Shown one piece after another: positions 11,901 through 19,011 of a stretch of 64,000 nucleotides of DNA (positions are counted from its first letter, which is position 1; every line of letters begins with the position of its first letter). The notes beneath the pieces were generated by a model that worked only from the letters and a program-made list of their open reading frames with translations, ran no database searches and had not been told where the DNA came from. The stretch spans positions 729,398 through 793,397 of the forward strand of contig BPGU01000001.1 of the NCBI GenBank assembly GCA_026003195.1, written 5' to 3'. The position numbers and the translations under genes were made by a program. This DNA comes from Armatimonadota bacterium (GTDB taxonomy: Bacteria; Armatimonadota; HRBIN16).

Positions 11901-12940
11901 TTCATCTGCAGGCGTAACTGCGTGCCATCATTGTACTCGGCGGTGACGACCCCTGCTTGCTGGCGTACGCTCTTCAACGTGCTCGGCGCGTTTTCCCCAC
12001 CGAATCGCACGCCCGCTTCCGCGATTTGCCACACCTTTTTGCCGTTCCACTCCGCGTGGATGCCGTTTAAACCCTTTGTGGCATCGAAGCGGTACACCAG
12101 TTTGCCATCCTTGCCCTCATAGACGAAGGCGGAGCGGTTTTGTCCTTCCGCAGTGATACGGTTCTTGTGTTCGCCGCTGAGGTGCATCGGCAGGATGGTG
12201 AGTTCACGGGTAGGGAAGGGGAGCCGCCCCGGTCCGGTGTTCGCGCCGGGCGACTGCCCCTCGAACAGGGTTAGATTGCGCTGTGGACGCGGGGCGAACT
12301 GCAGGGGGCGAAGTTCCTCGCGGTAGAAGCGCACCGAATCGAGGAAAATCTCTCGCCACTCACTTTGCCAGCCTCCCGCGACCTCAATACGCACCATCTG
12401 CGCCGGGAAGCGAATGCCTGCGGGCAGTTTGCGGTGCAGGAGCCACCACTCTTTCCACTCTACGCTGGCAACCGGCACAGGGTACTCCGTGCCCGCGCTA
12501 TCGCGTACGACCACAGTGATATGCACGGGCGGCGTATCGGGCGGATTTTCCCAGCTCCACCGGTTGCCATATACCCATAGCTCCACGCAATCTGCGCCGT
12601 CCGGTATCGGCACGGGGGCAGGCGGGGTCATCACAATACGCGGTGCGGAGTTACTCTGTCCGTTGCCCTTATAACGCAACTTGGCAACGGGGCGGTTCCA
12701 TACGTTCTGGGCGCGGCTGAGTTGTAAGATGGCTTCCGCGCCGTGCAGAACCTCCATCCTCCAGCCGTGCAGGTTTTCAAAGGTCAGGCTGGGTGGGGCA
12801 GGTTCCTGCCGATTTGCCCATACCATCTCGTAGGGGCGTTCTCCCGGCTTTTCATTGGGGTCCGGTTCAGGAATGACGGTTTGGCTCATGGCAGAGGCTC
12901 CTGTACAGAATAAGAGTGCAAGGGTACACCAGCCTTTCAT
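8969..12940 (-). CDS. Very large secreted glycosidase-like protein
   Basis: About 1323 residues from ATG 12940 (MKGWCTLALLFCTGASAMSQ), selected because GGAGG ends 6 bases upstream; the ATG at 12946 would leave no spacing. Signal peptide ends near ASAMSQ, so exported. The middle has a long barrel-like part: WGPDDYEKQMKRSRML, LGWLSGLYTNYCDFAPVN, NSAYTDVHTAVSPWGY, GGPIFSEGTYQWMYAGLADG and DIGMAWTSFFCDAIP. These read like a GH catalytic domain with Asp/Glu after strands. Downstream are Ig-like modules, and a C-terminal jelly-roll resembling NPCBM-type carbohydrate-binding domains (YYTGDLPVGGVSKKGIFMHP, LFHSFIGLRDGG). Probably degrades or binds a polysaccharide. I do not recognise the GH family. 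Its 3' end is duplicated at 8092-8255. Confidence 0.6.
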   Translation of the reverse strand: MKGWCTLALLFCTGASAMSQTVIPEPDPNEKPGERPYEMVWANRQEPAPPSLTFENLHGWRMEVLHGAEAILQLSRAQNVWNRPVAKLRYKGNGQSNSAPRIVMTPPAPVPIPDGADCVELWVYGNRWSWENPPDTPPVHITVVVRDSAGTEYPVPVASVEWKEWWLLHRKLPAGIRFPAQMVRIEVAGGWQSEWREIFLDSVRFYREELRPLQFAPRPQRNLTLFEGQSPGANTGPGRLPFPTRELTILPMHLSGEHKNRITAEGQNRSAFVYEGKDGKLVYRFDATKGLNGIHAEWNGKKVWQIAEAGVRFGGENAPSTLKSVRQQAGVVTAEYNDGTQLRLQMKQKSLIIDVINRTAQATELQIGQFVGVQQPRAMYIPYITYGGSHPTVLLSRAGNRWLFTSLWLDWYRSNGSEPYGAEYAAGEVARIHGGIRYHPKTDGTRNPMFERLFLTVSPTLEEVLPTIANPVGLHAKMATDRLWQESWGPDDYEKQMKRSRMLRAYGIEKLIQCNHEISWRDGGESFTLRTRAAPGKGGDEALKRYVAHQRSLGWLSGLYTNYCDFAPVNEHWNPDFVQRQPDGNWRPAWPRNWALKPLKAVEFDALLAPQIKAKYNSNSAYTDVHTAVSPWGYTDYDARVPGAGTFAQTFYAYGELLRNDSRVYGGPIFSEGTYQWMYAGLADGNYALAYNGRPLAIEPLLPVFDLYQIHTRECDIGMAWTSFFCDAIPNWRAPENIDRAIDRFLLHTLAYGHIGWLVEEEHGIERTCRSYYMLQQVQARYGLLPPARIAYWDGVKLVSVSEAVVRDLPRTRRQLYVEYPNGLKLWLNDHPSEEWKVAIGSRTFVLPPAGWLAYQKGQLLSYSALVDGRKVDYLRSDAYVYLDGRGVLFSTPEADSDGGLAITRLAPNRLQVIHISGKERFRIGRPFGVQGALVSCRAYDVEGKQLARPTTHDSGESTWIEPVPGAIRYVLEFSGKRTWSIAPERAEVVAGSTVAVKLQGVAQAQWQVENGKYAEGVVRIDTDLRPGDTVLVRAQAGNEAREALLRIVEPVRWRWQTGGWQNPNLLRLIPAWRILPKGNEKLTLEFTLSEGWRISPQLLSVEGGRLPSHIDLRVESDAPTGSEATLGIALRNGISPHRTVLRLRLVETQPVVAELTHAVAIWGIARRGEKEIPDPGGTGALYYTGDLPVGGVSKKGIFMHPPYIGGVGYAWAELKPLQLPDAPCLFHSFIGLRDGGDASDGVLFRVELIDAQGRIHRLAEATGVQGAWREIQADLSPFAGQTVRLRLIADVGPKDDSTADWASWGEPTIKWASPVKMVETLR
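9018..9114. repeat. 97-bp direct repeat, right copy
   Basis: Within the 3' end of the large secreted gene; identical to 8159-8255. See the left copy. Confidence 0.95.
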
Positions 12941-13004
12941 GCCCATCCTCCGTACACGTTGGCTGAGGTATAGTTCGCGGGTAGGGCAAGAGTTCCTACA
13001 GCCT

Positions 13005-13046
13005 CTTGACCCTCGTGCCCGCATACGGTAAACTGGAAGCACAGTT
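13005..13046 (+). promoter_or_regulatory. Promoter repeat, copy A (before PIN gene)
   Basis: TTGACC (13006-13011), 17-base spacer, TAAACT (13029-13034). The whole 42-base segment reappears at 13725-13766 with a single mismatch (G at 13036, A at 13756). Weaker similarity continues beyond into the ribosome-site region. Confidence 0.75.
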
Positions 13047-13049
13047 CAG

Positions 13050-13511
13050 GTGGTGCGCGGGTTTCAAGGCGTGAGGATATATCTCGATGTGTGTGCCATC
13101 CAGAGACCGCTGGATACTCCAGACCAGATTCGGATTGTTCTGGAAGCAGAAGCTGTCCTGGGTATCATTAGCCTGTGTGAAACAGGACGGATAGAGGTCG
13201 TCTCGTCTGACGCGCTGCTGTACGAGGTGGAAAGAAACCCATTACCTGTCCGAAGGGAACACGCTAGGGCTATCCTGTCCGGGGCGAAAAGTCATGTGGG
13301 GTTATCTGAAGTAGTAAAGAGTCGGGCAGAGCAATTAGCGGCTGCGGGCATTGCACCGCTGGATGCATTGCATCTGGCGTTTGCCGAGGCTGGAGATGCA
13401 GAATACTTCTGTACCTGTGATGACCGATTGCTCAGAAAGGCGAAACAGGTAGCGGATTTGCGGGTGAAGGTAGTCTCGCCTTTGGATCTGGTTCGGGAGA
13501 TAGAGCGATGA
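13050..13511 (+). CDS. PIN-domain protein, probable toxin
   Basis: Up to 153 residues. The GTG at 13050 is the longest start; a GTG at 13071 (protein then begins RIYLDVCAIQRPLD) fits PIN families better because the fold usually starts at the first strand. PIN acidic residues: Asp in YLDVC, Glu in LLYEVERNP, Asp in APLDALHLA and Asp in CTCDDRLL. Likely a metal-dependent RNase. The ATG of the next small gene overlaps its end by 4 bases, giving a bicistronic, TA-like arrangement with the order toxin then partner, the reverse of vapBC. The pair lies between two near-identical promoter repeats, one of which still serves the HIT gene downstream. Confidence 0.75.
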   Translation: MVRGFQGVRIYLDVCAIQRPLDTPDQIRIVLEAEAVLGIISLCETGRIEVVSSDALLYEVERNPLPVRREHARAILSGAKSHVGLSEVVKSRAEQLAAAGIAPLDALHLAFAEAGDAEYFCTCDDRLLRKAKQVADLRVKVVSPLDLVREIER

Positions 13512-13729
13512 GTATGATGATCAAGCCTTTAGCGGAGATCAATCAGCAGGCGCTGAGGGTGCTATATAAGGAACTGGGCGTCGCGGATGCGGTGCGTTTC
13601 CTGAGGCAGTTCACCACAGGTTTCGGCAACTACACTCAGGAGCGAGATATTTTGTTTGCCGACAAGAGTCTACAGGAGATTATCGCTGAGATGCAGGAGC
13701 AAAAGGAATACCCCACCAACACCCCTTGA
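13508..13729 (+). CDS. Small partner of the PIN protein, possible antitoxin
   Basis: 73 residues, start ATG 13508 overlapping the PIN stop (ATGA); a second ATG follows at 13514. Charged and probably helical: ALRVLYKELGVADAVRFLRQF, then NYTQERDILFADKSLQEII and a polar tail. No DNA-binding motif is recognised. Size, coupling and pairing with a PIN gene suggest an antitoxin or accessory factor; this is inferred from context only. The stop codon lies within the first bases of the second promoter repeat. Confidence 0.6.
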   Translation: MSMMIKPLAEINQQALRVLYKELGVADAVRFLRQFTTGFGNYTQERDILFADKSLQEIIAEMQEQKEYPTNTP

Positions 13730-13766
13730 CCCTCGTGCCCGCATACGGTAAACTGAAAGCACAGTT
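13725..13766 (+). promoter_or_regulatory. Promoter repeat, copy B (before HIT gene)
   Basis: TTGACC (13726-13731), 17-base spacer, TAAACT (13749-13754), followed by AAGGAG at 13769-13774 upstream of the HIT start. Near-identical to copy A at 13005-13046. This is probably the ancestral copy, because it drives a conserved gene. Confidence 0.75.
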
Positions 13767-13784
13767 GCAAGGAGTTGTGCGGGC

Positions 13785-14321
13785 ATGACCGAACGTCTGT
13801 GGGCACCCTGGAGAATGCAATACGTCTCTTCCGCACGGAAGCAACCGGAAGAGTGCCTCTTCTGCACGAAGGCGAAGGAGTCTTGTTCTGCCGAGAGCAT
13901 GGTGCTGGTAAGGAATGAACACGCCTTTGTGATGCTCAACGCTTTCCCCTATACCAACGGTCACCTGATGGTTGCTCCGGTGCGCCATACCGCCGACATG
14001 AACGACCTTTCCGATGAGGAGCTGCTGGAGGTGATGCGTCTGGTACGCGAAAGCGTCAACCTTTTGCAGGAGGCGTACCATCCAGACGGCTTCAACATCG
14101 GCGTCAACCTCGGCAGGGCAGCTGGGGCTGGCATCGTAGACCACATCCACTGGCATATCGTGCCGCGCTGGAACGGCGACACCAACTTTATGCCGGTGCT
14201 GGCAGATGTGCGTGTCATCCCCGACAGTCTGGAAAACACCTACGCGAAACTCTGTGAAGTGCTGAGACGGCGTGATGGAGATGGAACTGACGCTGGATCT
14301 GTGGGGTGTGGAGAACCCTGA
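13785..14321 (+). CDS. HIT-family nucleotide hydrolase/phosphorylase
   Basis: 178 residues. Begins MTERLWAPWRMQYVSS, typical of the Ap4A phosphorylase-like HIT subgroup of bacteria. The catalytic HIT motif H-I-H-W-H (residues 120-124, followed by IVPRWNGD) provides the nucleophilic histidine for attack on the alpha-phosphate. CLFC near residue 24 may bind zinc with downstream His. Likely acts on dinucleoside polyphosphates or AMP-conjugates in the cytosol. Good ribosome site and a clear promoter in the repeat just upstream. The last 50 bases overlap the start region of the uracil-DNA glycosylase gene, so the two are probably co-expressed. Confidence 0.92.
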   Translation: MTERLWAPWRMQYVSSARKQPEECLFCTKAKESCSAESMVLVRNEHAFVMLNAFPYTNGHLMVAPVRHTADMNDLSDEELLEVMRLVRESVNLLQEAYHPDGFNIGVNLGRAAGAGIVDHIHWHIVPRWNGDTNFMPVLADVRVIPDSLENTYAKLCEVLRRRDGDGTDAGSVGCGEP

Positions 14322-14937
14322 GGAAGAATTAGAGAAGGTGCGCCAGCAGGCGTTACAATGCACTGCCTGTCGGCTGGCGGAGACGCGCACGAACGTCGTT
14401 TTCGGCGAGGGCAACCCGCGAGCGCCGCTGGTGTTTGTCGGCGAGGGACCGGGTGAACACGAAGATGCCACCGGACGCCCCTTCGTCGGGCGAGCAGGCG
14501 CACTGCTGGACCAGGCGCTGCGCGAGAACGGTCTCAGCCGAAAGCATGTGTATATCTGCAACGTGATTAAATGCCGCGCCTCGGTGGTGGAAAACGGGCG
14601 CGTGCGCAACCGTCCTCCGTACGCGGATGAAATCGCTGCCTGCCATCCCTGGCTGGATAAGCAGCTGACTATTATTCAGCCTCTGGTGATTGTTTGCCTG
14701 GGTGCGCCCGCTGCCAATACCCTCATCCACAAGAACTTCAAGATGACCCAGGAGCGGGGTATCTGGTTCCCCTGCAACTACGCGCGCTATGCGATGGCAA
14801 CACTTCACCCGGCATACATCCTCCGACAGGAGGGCGAGAGCTACCAGCAGAACTACCGTCTGCTCGTTCAGGACATCGCCGCTGCGCGACAGAAGGTGAT
14901 TGAAGCCAAAAAGGAACCCAAAACCACCCTGTTTTAG
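14275..14937 (+). CDS. Uracil-DNA glycosylase, family 4/5-type with Fe-S cluster
   Basis: About 220 residues. Removes uracil from DNA (deaminated cytosine), beginning base-excision repair. Seen: CTACRLAETR with two of the four cluster cysteines, GEGPGEHEDATGRPFVG (uracil pocket and catalytic region), NVIKCRAS, a further Cys in AACHPWLDKQL, and the late HPAYILRQ motif. Fe-S UDGs of this kind are common in thermophiles, where cytosine deaminates fast. Start uncertain: GTG 14272, ATG 14275 or ATG 14281, all lying inside the HIT gene end, with no strong ribosome site, so translational coupling is likely. Confidence 0.92.
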   Translation: MEMELTLDLWGVENPEEELEKVRQQALQCTACRLAETRTNVVFGEGNPRAPLVFVGEGPGEHEDATGRPFVGRAGALLDQALRENGLSRKHVYICNVIKCRASVVENGRVRNRPPYADEIAACHPWLDKQLTIIQPLVIVCLGAPAANTLIHKNFKMTQERGIWFPCNYARYAMATLHPAYILRQEGESYQQNYRLLVQDIAAARQKVIEAKKEPKTTLF

Positions 14938-14973
14938 TCTAAGAAATCGTAGTACTATTGGGGGGAACGTAGT

Positions 14974-15204
14974 ATGACCAAATTGCTGGAACAGGCAATC
15001 GCTGAGATCCAGAAGCTGCCTCCCGAGGTGCAGGATGCTATCGCTTCTCGTCTCATGGAAGACCTCGTGGATGAGATGTGGTGGGAGAAGCAATTTGCAT
15101 CTACTTCGAACGAGGAGTGGGACAGAATAGTGAAGGAGGTAAAGGCAGAAATCGCTCGCGGAGCGACGATAGATTTGGACACTTTTCTAGAAGAGGCTGG
15201 GTAG
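14974..15204 (+). CDS. Antitoxin-like protein of a RelE/ParE-type module
   Basis: 76 residues, GGGGGG ribosome site at 14959-14964. Helical, charged: LEQAIAEIQKLPPEVQDAI, then LMEDLVDEMWWEKQFAST and a C-terminal DLDTFLEEAG. This resembles addiction-module component antitoxins that pair with RelE-like toxins. The next frame, 3 bases after its stop, encodes a RelE/ParE-like protein that is now frameshifted, supporting the assignment. Confidence 0.72.
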   Translation: MTKLLEQAIAEIQKLPPEVQDAIASRLMEDLVDEMWWEKQFASTSNEEWDRIVKEVKAEIARGATIDLDTFLEEAG

Positions 15205-15206
15205 AG

Positions 15207-15481
15207 GTGCTCTCTATAGTCACCGAGGGTTTCCGTAATCTCTTTGCTGCATTGCCACCAGAGGTGCAAAAACAAGCGGTACGATGCTATAAGCTGTGGC
15301 GAAGGAACCCATACCACCCAGCCTGCAATTCAAACAGGTTAGCCCTAGCCAGCCGGTTTATTCGGTGCGTATTGGGTTGAATTATCGTGCACTTGGGTTG
15401 TGGGAGGGAAACCGTGTGACGTGGTTCTGGATAGGCTCCCACAGCGATTACGATCAGATTGTTCGACGTAAGCGAAGTTAA
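15207..15481 (+). pseudogene. RelE/ParE-type toxin, frameshifted
   Basis: Reading from GTG 15207 gives LSIVTEGFRNLFAALPPEV, then CYKLWRRNPYHP. The frame then fails, and the rest continues in the next frame from about 15320 as LQFKQVSPSQPVYSVRIGLN, RALGLWEGNRVTWFWIGSH, DYDQIVRR. The whole is a normal ~90-residue RelE/ParE mRNA-interferase fold (core strands VYSVRIGLNYRALG and VTWFWIGSH). Adding one C in the run CACCCAGCC near 15320 restores it. So the toxin is inactivated by a 1-base deletion, while the antitoxin is intact. Confidence 0.75.
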
Positions 15482-15519
15482 AGACGACATAATAAGAAAA
15501 CTGCTTTTGGGGGCGAGAT

Positions 15520-16869
15520 ATGGATGCAACGCAGCGCATAGACCCATTGGGGGCACAGCCGACACAACAGATTTCCCCGACTTCCGACCGCACCCAGCAG
15601 GTGGCAACGGGGGTTCCCACTGTAATGGGCGTGCCCACCCGTGCTTTGCAGATGGAGTGTATGCTGGGACGTGAGGTGGGCAATGCCTACGGTGGACGCG
15701 AGCACCTGCTGGTGGAGATTACAGGCACAAGCATGGGCATCGGCAGGAGGCTACCGCTCAACTTGTGCCTGGTGATTGACCGTAGCGGTTCGATGGAGGG
15801 CGAACCGATTGACTACGTGAAACGCGCCTGCGGGTACGTGGTAGACCTGCTGGACCAGAACGACATCCTCTCGATCATCACTTTCTCGGATAGCGTGGAC
15901 GTGGTCATGCCTGCGCGCCGCGTAGTGAACAAGACGCTCATCAAAGAGCATATCCAGCGCATCGAAATCGGCAACACCACCAACCTGTACGATGGGATGC
16001 TGGTCGGCTGTCAGCAGGTGGCAGCGGTGATGAGCGAGCAGGTACTCACGCGCGTGCTGGTGTTCACCGACGGAGAACCGACGTCTGGCATTAAGGATTT
16101 CGCCTCTATCGTGCAGCTGGCAGCGGAGCAGAAGGCGCGCGGCATCACCATCACCGTGCTGGGTTTTGGTCCCGAGTTCAACGAGGAGCTGCTGGCGGGC
16201 ATCGCGCGGCGCAGTGGAGGCAACTACTACTACATCCAGCGCCCCGAACTCATCCCCGAAGTATTCCGTCGCGAGCTGGAACTCCTGATGACCGTTGTGG
16301 CGAAGAACGTACGGCTGATCCTCACTCTGCCCCGATTCACAGGTATACGACAGGTGTACGGCGCACAGCCCAACCTGCAAGGCAGAGTGGTGGAGATCCC
16401 ACAGGTGGATATCGAGCGCGGTGCGGTGGTGACGCAGCTGGTGGAACTGGAGTTGCAGATGCGTCCGCCGGGCAAGTATCGAGTGGCGAAGGTGGCACTG
16501 GCTTATGACGACACCATCACCGGCAGGGTGGAGCGCATTGAGGCGGATGCGGTGATGGAGTTCACGCAGGACGTATCGCGTATTCCGCAGACCATCCACC
16601 CGCGCGTGCAGCGCGAGATAGAGATACAGCAGTTGTCGCGCAATCTGGAGCGCACCGTGATGGGCTTGAAGACGCAACAGCTCTCCGCCGCCGAGGTACG
16701 CCAGGAGCTGGAGCGCACCATGGCGATGCTCACCCGACAGGGCAGGCTACAGGAGGCGCAGGAGATACGGCAGGCTCTCACCGCGCTCGGCTCCGATGAC
16801 ACGGTGGTGGAGAAGACGCTGATGGGAACCGCTTACTCGCTGGAGGTGGGAAAGAGTAAACAGCCATGA
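15520..16869 (+). CDS. VWA-domain protein, first gene of a phospho-signalling operon
   Basis: 449 residues, no signal peptide. A von Willebrand A domain (about residues 78-260) with MIDAS motif DRSGSM at 87-92, the downstream Thr in NTTNLYDG and Asp in VFTDGEPT: metal-dependent protein binding. It is followed by a beta-rich region and a helical C-terminus (LSRNLERTVMGLKTQQLSA, LERTMAMLTRQGRLQEAQ). Overlaps the next gene by 4 bases (ATGA). With the J/FHA, PP2C and kinase genes it resembles TerY-type triads in which a VWA protein is regulated by phosphorylation. Substrate or partner unknown. Confidence 0.85.
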   Translation: MDATQRIDPLGAQPTQQISPTSDRTQQVATGVPTVMGVPTRALQMECMLGREVGNAYGGREHLLVEITGTSMGIGRRLPLNLCLVIDRSGSMEGEPIDYVKRACGYVVDLLDQNDILSIITFSDSVDVVMPARRVVNKTLIKEHIQRIEIGNTTNLYDGMLVGCQQVAAVMSEQVLTRVLVFTDGEPTSGIKDFASIVQLAAEQKARGITITVLGFGPEFNEELLAGIARRSGGNYYYIQRPELIPEVFRRELELLMTVVAKNVRLILTLPRFTGIRQVYGAQPNLQGRVVEIPQVDIERGAVVTQLVELELQMRPPGKYRVAKVALAYDDTITGRVERIEADAVMEFTQDVSRIPQTIHPRVQREIEIQQLSRNLERTVMGLKTQQLSAAEVRQELERTMAMLTRQGRLQEAQEIRQALTALGSDDTVVEKTLMGTAYSLEVGKSKQP

Positions 16870-18125
16870 GTACCTTTGACCCGCACGAAGACCTGTATGC
16901 GCTACTGGAAGTGCCCCCCGATGCTTCGGACGAGCTGATACGGGAGCAGTACCGCAAGCTGGTGCAGCAGTACCTGTGGGACCGTGAGAAGTTTGCGAGG
17001 CTCAACCACGCTTTCGAGGTGCTCAGCAACCCCGAGCTGCGCGCGGAGTACGACAAGCAGGCGGCCATCGCTCGCCCTCGCCCCAGCCCCGACGTGCTGG
17101 CAACTGCCACGCCAGCACCACCTGCTGCCGAAGTGGCTCCAACGGTCATCGGCGCACCTGCGCAGGACCTGCTGGCAACCCAGCAGATAGCCGACCTGCA
17201 ACGTACCCAGATGGGGGTGCGGGTGACCTGTCCGGTATGCAAAACCGAGACCTCCGCGATAGATGGCTACTGTGAGGAGTGCGGTTTCGCTTTGGAGGGG
17301 GCAGAGGCGGTGCAGGAAGTGCCCTCGCTGCAGGTGTCGGAACTGCCCATGCTGGTAGACACAGCAGGCAACGTGTACACTCTGCGACCGGGCGTGAACA
17401 CGGTAGGGCGACTGAACGCCGACGTGCTGCTCAGTGACCCCAGCGTGTCGCGAAGTCATGCCCGCATCATCGTGCAGAACGGCGCCGTGACCATCGAGGA
17501 CGTAGGCAGCACCAACGGCACGTTCGTCAACGGGCAAAAGCTCACTCCGCAGGTGGCGGTTCCTCTGAGCGATGGGGCAGAGGTCGCCTTCGGCGGCACG
17601 AAACTCACCGTGCGGATACCGGGGGCTGCTGCTCCACCAGTGACAGAGCCAACCCTTGCTGCCTCTGCGCCCGTGACTCAGACGTTGACGGTGACGGCAG
17701 AGGAGGAGGCTGCTGCGGGCTCGGCGCAGGAAGAAGAAGCGAAGGTAGTGGCTTACTGGTGCAGTGACGACGGCACGATGCGGGTGCCCCTGTCGCCGGG
17801 CATGTACACCATCGGGCGCAGACCAAGCAACCACATCGTCATTCCCGACCCCTACGTCTCCGGCAATCACGCTATCTTGCTGGTGGAACCCGACCTGGTG
17901 AATATCGAGGATGTCGGTAGCACCAACGGCACGTTCGTGGACGATACCAAGCTCATTGCACATGTTGCTGCACCCTTGCCGTTTGGGGTGAAGGTGCAAA
18001 TCGGGCAGGGGACTTACCATCTGGAGCAGGCGGAAAATCTCCCTGAAGAGGAACCGACCCCAGAAAGTACGGGCGAAGAGGAGAAGACAGTCGAAGAGAG
18101 GGAGGGCGATGCAGAGCAACCGTAG
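16866..18125 (+). CDS. DnaJ-like/zinc-ribbon/tandem FHA-domain protein
   Basis: 419 residues. N-terminal J-like helix set (YALLEVPPDASDELIREQYR, FARLNHAFEVLSNPELRAEY) but without the HPD signature, so it probably does not stimulate DnaK. Next comes a Pro/Ala linker, a zinc ribbon (CPVCKTETSA...CEECGF), FHA1 (VGRLNADVLLSDPSVSRSHA, STNGTFVNGQKL) and FHA2 (IGRRPSNHIVIPDPYVSGNH, STNGTFVDDTKL). Both FHA domains keep the Arg, Ser/Gly-x-His and Asn-Gly residues that bind phospho-threonine. An acidic tail follows. Likely the adaptor that reads the phosphorylation state set by the kinase and phosphatase encoded next. Its stop overlaps the PP2C gene by 17 bases. Confidence 0.87.
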   Translation: MSTFDPHEDLYALLEVPPDASDELIREQYRKLVQQYLWDREKFARLNHAFEVLSNPELRAEYDKQAAIARPRPSPDVLATATPAPPAAEVAPTVIGAPAQDLLATQQIADLQRTQMGVRVTCPVCKTETSAIDGYCEECGFALEGAEAVQEVPSLQVSELPMLVDTAGNVYTLRPGVNTVGRLNADVLLSDPSVSRSHARIIVQNGAVTIEDVGSTNGTFVNGQKLTPQVAVPLSDGAEVAFGGTKLTVRIPGAAAPPVTEPTLAASAPVTQTLTVTAEEEAAAGSAQEEEAKVVAYWCSDDGTMRVPLSPGMYTIGRRPSNHIVIPDPYVSGNHAILLVEPDLVNIEDVGSTNGTFVDDTKLIAHVAAPLPFGVKVQIGQGTYHLEQAENLPEEEPTPESTGEEEKTVEEREGDAEQP

Positions 18126-19008
18126 CGATGCACAGGTCAACGAGGAGATAGAGATTACCGCCAAGTTCCGGCGTAACGAACTACTGGCGACGCCCCGGCG
18201 CGAGCCGAAAGCACAGCCGGAAGTGGTGCCGTTTGTGCGCTTTGGGGCAAAGACCGACCTCGGCAATGTGCGCGAGAACAACGAGGACAAGTTCGATTTC
18301 TTTGAGCCTACCGAGCCGACCCTGCTGGCGGAGCGTGGAAGCGTGTACGCCGTATGCGATGGCATGGGTGGGCATAGTGCTGGGCAAATCGCCAGCGAAC
18401 TGGCTCTGAAGACGTTCCTGAAAGCGTATTATGATCTGGAAACGCCCGATATCGACACCGCCCTGACGGTGGCGGTGCAGGCGGCAAACGCGCTGGTGCG
18501 CGAGGTGGCACAATCCATCCCCGGCAGGCGTGGCATGGGCACGACGCTTACCGCCGCCGCGTTATGCGAAGGAGATGCGCATATCGTGCACGTCGGGGAT
18601 AGTCGATGCTACCTGGTACGCGGCGAGGTGATAGAACAGGTCACCGAGGATCACTCGTATGTGATGGAGCAAGTGCGGCAGGGGCTATTGACGCTGGAAG
18701 AAGCGCAGTATTCGCCCTACCGCAATGTGATTACCCGCTCCATCGGCATGGATGCGGTAGAACCCGATATCTACCGGGTGCCGCTGCAGGCAGGCGACAG
18801 GTTGGTGCTCTGCACGGATGGGTTGACCACGCACGTCTCCGATGAACAGATTGCGGAGGTGGTGCGCACCCATTCGCCTTCCGCCGCCGCGCAGCGGCTG
18901 GTGGAGATGGCACTGGAAGAGGGTGGTTCGGACAATGTGACGGTGATGGTGGTGCAGGTGCTGGAGCTGCTCACATGGGAAAAGGCGCAGCAGATTGGCT
19001 GGGTGTAA
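18109..19008 (+). CDS. PP2C-family Ser/Thr protein phosphatase
   Basis: 299 residues. PP2C/Stp motifs in order: GAKTDLGNVRENNEDKF (metal-site Asp and Arg), VCDGMGGHSAG, GMGTTLTAA, HVGDSRCYLVR, EDHSYV, LCTDGLTTHVSD and DNVTVMVV. All metal-binding Asp residues are present, so it should be active. A ~40-residue N-terminal extension precedes the domain. It reverses phosphorylation by the kinase immediately downstream (3 bases between genes), presumably on the FHA and VWA proteins and the kinase itself. Cytosolic. Confidence 0.94.
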   Translation: MQSNRSDAQVNEEIEITAKFRRNELLATPRREPKAQPEVVPFVRFGAKTDLGNVRENNEDKFDFFEPTEPTLLAERGSVYAVCDGMGGHSAGQIASELALKTFLKAYYDLETPDIDTALTVAVQAANALVREVAQSIPGRRGMGTTLTAAALCEGDAHIVHVGDSRCYLVRGEVIEQVTEDHSYVMEQVRQGLLTLEEAQYSPYRNVITRSIGMDAVEPDIYRVPLQAGDRLVLCTDGLTTHVSDEQIAEVVRTHSPSAAAQRLVEMALEEGGSDNVTVMVVQVLELLTWEKAQQIGWV

Positions 19009-19011
19009 GGG

